Below, one piece after another: positions 14,645 to 16,385 of a stretch of 16,385 bases of DNA; positions within the stretch are counted from its first letter, which is position 1, and the number at the start of each line of letters is the position of its first letter. Both the position numbers and the translations under genes were made by a program. Source of the stretch: Bacillota bacterium (lineage in GTDB: Bacteria > Bacillota > Clostridia > Acetivibrionales > DTU013); the NCBI GenBank assembly GCA_023411715.1, contig JAEYOM010000162.1, positions 1-16,385 of the forward strand, written 5' to 3'. The notes below the pieces were generated by a model. That model was not told the DNA's origin. It worked only from the letters and a program-made list of their open reading frames with translations, and did no database searches.

Positions 14645-14678
14645 AAAATCGCAAAGGCTCAATGCACTGCGATTTTTT
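14645..14678. terminator. Bidirectional terminator between convergent genes
   Basis: AAAATCGCA pairs with TGCGATTTT around a 14-base loop and TT follows on the plus strand (ATTTTTT in all). On the minus strand it ends in ATTTT. It lies between the GGDEF gene (plus) and the GGGtGRT gene (minus), serving both. Confidence 0.8.
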
Positions 14679-14695
14679 ATTCATTAATTTATCTC

Positions 14696-15694
14696 TTATT
14701 TCATAGCCTCTTCGACTGCAACTGCAACTGTGACCGTTGCGCCGACCATCGGGTTGTTGCCTATGCCGAGGAAGCCCATCATTTCAACGTGCGCCGGCAC
14801 TGATGACGAGCCTGCGAACTGTGCGTCGGAGTGCATCCTGCCCATGGTATCGGTCATACCGTAGGAAGCCGGGCCCGCCGCCATGTTGTCCGGATGCAGA
14901 GTTCTGCCGGTGCCGCCGCCCGAAGCGACCGAGAAGTACTTCTTACCCATTTCGTAGCATTCCTTCTTGTAAGTGCCTGCTACGGGGTGCTGGAACCTTG
15001 TCGGGTTTGTTGAGTTACCTGTGATGGAAACGTCTACGCCCTCAAGATGCATTATGGCAACGCCTTCTCTTACATCGTCGGCACCGTAGCATCTTACTTT
15101 AGCTCTTTCTCCGTCTGAGTATTTGAACTCCTTTACGATATTGAGCTTGCTGGTATAGTAATCAAACTTGGTCTGTACGTATGTGAAACCGTTTATCCTT
15201 GAAATGATCTGGGCTGCGTCCTTTCCAAGTCCGTTGAGTATTACCTTGAGCGGTGCGGTCCTGACCTTATTGGCGGACCTTGCGATACCGATGGCGCCTT
15301 CAGCAGCCGCAAAGGATTCGTGTCCTGCCAGGAATGCGAAGCACTTTGTATCTTCACGGAGCAGCATTGCGCCGAGGTTACCGTGGCCGAGCCCGACTTT
15401 TCTGTCTTCAGCAACAGAGCCCGGAATACAGAATGCCTGCAGACCTTCTCCTATTACCTCTGCAGCGTTGGCAGCCTTTTTGCAGCCTCTCCTGATTGCC
15501 AGAGCGGCGCCTACAACATACGCCCATGCTGCGTTTTCAAAGCATATAGGCTGGATGCCTTTTACGATCGTATAGGGATCTATTCCCTTGTCGTCGCATA
15601 TTTTCTTCGCTTCTTCTATCGATGCAATGCCGTTTTTGTTCAATACCGCATTGATCTGGTTGATTCTTCTTTCATAGCTTTCAAACAGTGCCAT
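14696..15694 (-). CDS. GGGtGRT-family protein
   Basis: 332 residues. The family signature GGGTGRT is at residues 259-265 (VASGGGTGRTLHPDNM), followed by a strongly Gly/Ala-rich C-terminus (GFLGIGNNPMVGATVTVAVA). Other conserved-looking patches are GLGHGNLGAMLLRED, LAGHESFAAAEGAIG and LEGVDVSITGNSTNPTRFQHP. Cysteines occur at 32, 51, 71, 89, 118, 202 and 246, but not in a ferredoxin-like pattern. The family is named after the motif and its biochemical function is not established to my knowledge. The gene starts 17 bases after the Fe-S scaffold gene, with GGAGGG 8 bases before the ATG, so the two are almost certainly co-transcribed and may act together, for example in Fe-S or metal-centre assembly. 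The protein looks complete and cytoplasmic. Confidence 0.88.
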   Translation of the reverse strand: MALFESYERRINQINAVLNKNGIASIEEAKKICDDKGIDPYTIVKGIQPICFENAAWAYVVGAALAIRRGCKKAANAAEVIGEGLQAFCIPGSVAEDRKVGLGHGNLGAMLLREDTKCFAFLAGHESFAAAEGAIGIARSANKVRTAPLKVILNGLGKDAAQIISRINGFTYVQTKFDYYTSKLNIVKEFKYSDGERAKVRCYGADDVREGVAIMHLEGVDVSITGNSTNPTRFQHPVAGTYKKECYEMGKKYFSVASGGGTGRTLHPDNMAAGPASYGMTDTMGRMHSDAQFAGSSSVPAHVEMMGFLGIGNNPMVGATVTVAVAVEEAMK

Positions 15695-15711
15695 ATCTTT
15701 GACCCTCCCCC

Positions 15712-16385
15712 TTATTCTTCTCTCGGATCGATTACCTTGACTGCTTCATCGAACCGGCCGTACTTGCTGGTTGCCTTTTTAATGGCTTCATTGGCGTCCA
15801 CACCCTTTTTGATCATTTCCATCATTTTGCCAAGGTGTACGAATTCGTAACCAATGATCTCATTGTCGGCGTCCAGCGCTGTATGAGTGACATAGCCCTC
15901 AGCCATTTCGAGGTATCTGGGTCCCTTTGCGAGTGTACCGAACATGGTGCCTACCTGGCTTCTGAGTCCTTTGCCGAGATCCTCAAGGCCTGCACCGATG
16001 GGAAGACCGCCTTCGGAGAATGCTGTCTGTGTTCTGCCGTATGCGATCTGGAGGAATAGTTCCCTCATTGCTGTATTGATAGCATCACACACCAGATCGG
16101 TGTTCAATGCTTCGAGAATCGTCTTACCGGGCAGTATCTCGGCCGACATTGCTGCAGAATGCGTCATTCCCGAGCAGCCGATCGTTTCGACCAATGCTTC
16201 CTGTATCACGCCGTCCTTAACATTGAGTGTAAGCTTGCAGGCTCCCTGCTGAGGTGCACACCAGCCGATACCATGCGTAAGGCCCGATATATCCTTGATC
16301 TCCTTCGCCTGTATCCATTTCCCTTCTTCAGGGATTGGCGCCGGCCCGTGATTGGGTCCCTTTGCCACACACGTCATTCTTTCAA
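15712..16385 (-). CDS. NifU-like iron-sulfur cluster scaffold protein, probably 5'-truncated by the window edge
   Basis: The visible ATG at 16377 gives 221 residues. The frame remains open to the edge (Glu-Arg before that Met) and no Shine-Dalgarno site fits it, so the true start is probably just outside. Conserved segments include WCAPQQGACKLTLNVKDG (C40, C47 counted from 16377), ETIGCSGMTHSAAM (C68), NTDLVCDAINTAMRE (C97) and GLRSQVGTMFGTLAKGPRYL. The Cys-bearing layout resembles NifU/IscU-type scaffolds, and proteins of this type encoded next to GGGtGRT genes are annotated as Fe-S cluster assembly scaffolds. The role (holding a nascent cluster or another metal) is taken from that family and is not shown here. 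It is the first visible gene of the operon with the GGGtGRT gene. Confidence 0.78.
   Translation of the reverse strand, partial: ERMTCVAKGPNHGPAPIPEEGKWIQAKEIKDISGLTHGIGWCAPQQGACKLTLNVKDGVIQEALVETIGCSGMTHSAAMSAEILPGKTILEALNTDLVCDAINTAMRELFLQIAYGRTQTAFSEGGLPIGAGLEDLGKGLRSQVGTMFGTLAKGPRYLEMAEGYVTHTALDADNEIIGYEFVHLGKMMEMIKKGVDANEAIKKATSKYGRFDEAVKVIDPREE

Overview
This window looks like chromosomal DNA from an endospore-forming clostridium (Firmicutes). The evidence is the N-terminus of a SpoVB-type sporulation exporter, strong GGAGG-type Shine-Dalgarno sites, many factor-independent terminators, a MrfAB (YprA/YprB) repair pair, and a GGGtGRT / Fe-S scaffold gene pair of the kind seen in anaerobic clostridia. 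I cannot name the species.

Region 1 (1-5882, all minus strand) holds housekeeping and stress genes. In transcription order they are a PilZ c-di-GMP-binding protein with its own terminator, a DusB-type tRNA-dihydrouridine synthase, mrfA (DEAD/H helicase with a C-terminal four-Cys cluster), mrfB (DEDDh exonuclease), and the 5' part of a spoVB-like gene that runs off the left edge.

Region 2 (about 5883-8195) is an accessory patch. A full-length IS30-family transposase gene sits inside several nested repeats: short inverted repeats next to the gene, a 20-bp imperfect direct repeat, a 15-bp perfect inverted repeat, and an outer 25-bp imperfect direct repeat. Together they suggest layered insertion events.

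Region 3 (8196-11172, plus strand) has a small Gly/Pro/Met/Gln-rich protein made of 12-residue repeats with its own terminator. It is followed by a probable three-gene unit: a MerR regulator with a 19-bp-spacer promoter and overlapping dyad, an aldo/keto reductase with a 2[4Fe-4S] ferredoxin tail, and a metallo-beta-lactamase-fold hydrolase. This could be a carbonyl or electrophile response unit, but that is inference.

Region 4 (11230-16385) contains tRNA-Arg(CCG) and an unassigned multi-pass membrane protein, both on the minus strand. Next comes a class I mannose-6-phosphate isomerase gene interrupted by an in-frame TAA. A membrane-anchored GGDEF protein follows, with a degenerate GGDQI active site but an intact RxxD I-site. 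At the right edge, on the minus strand, lies a two-gene operon of a NifU-like Fe-S scaffold protein and a GGGtGRT-family protein.

The most noteworthy items are the manA nonsense codon, the degenerate GGDEF protein as a candidate c-di-GMP receptor (with a PilZ protein in the same window), the nested repeats around the IS30 element, the 12-residue repeat protein, and the still uncharacterised GGGtGRT/scaffold pair.
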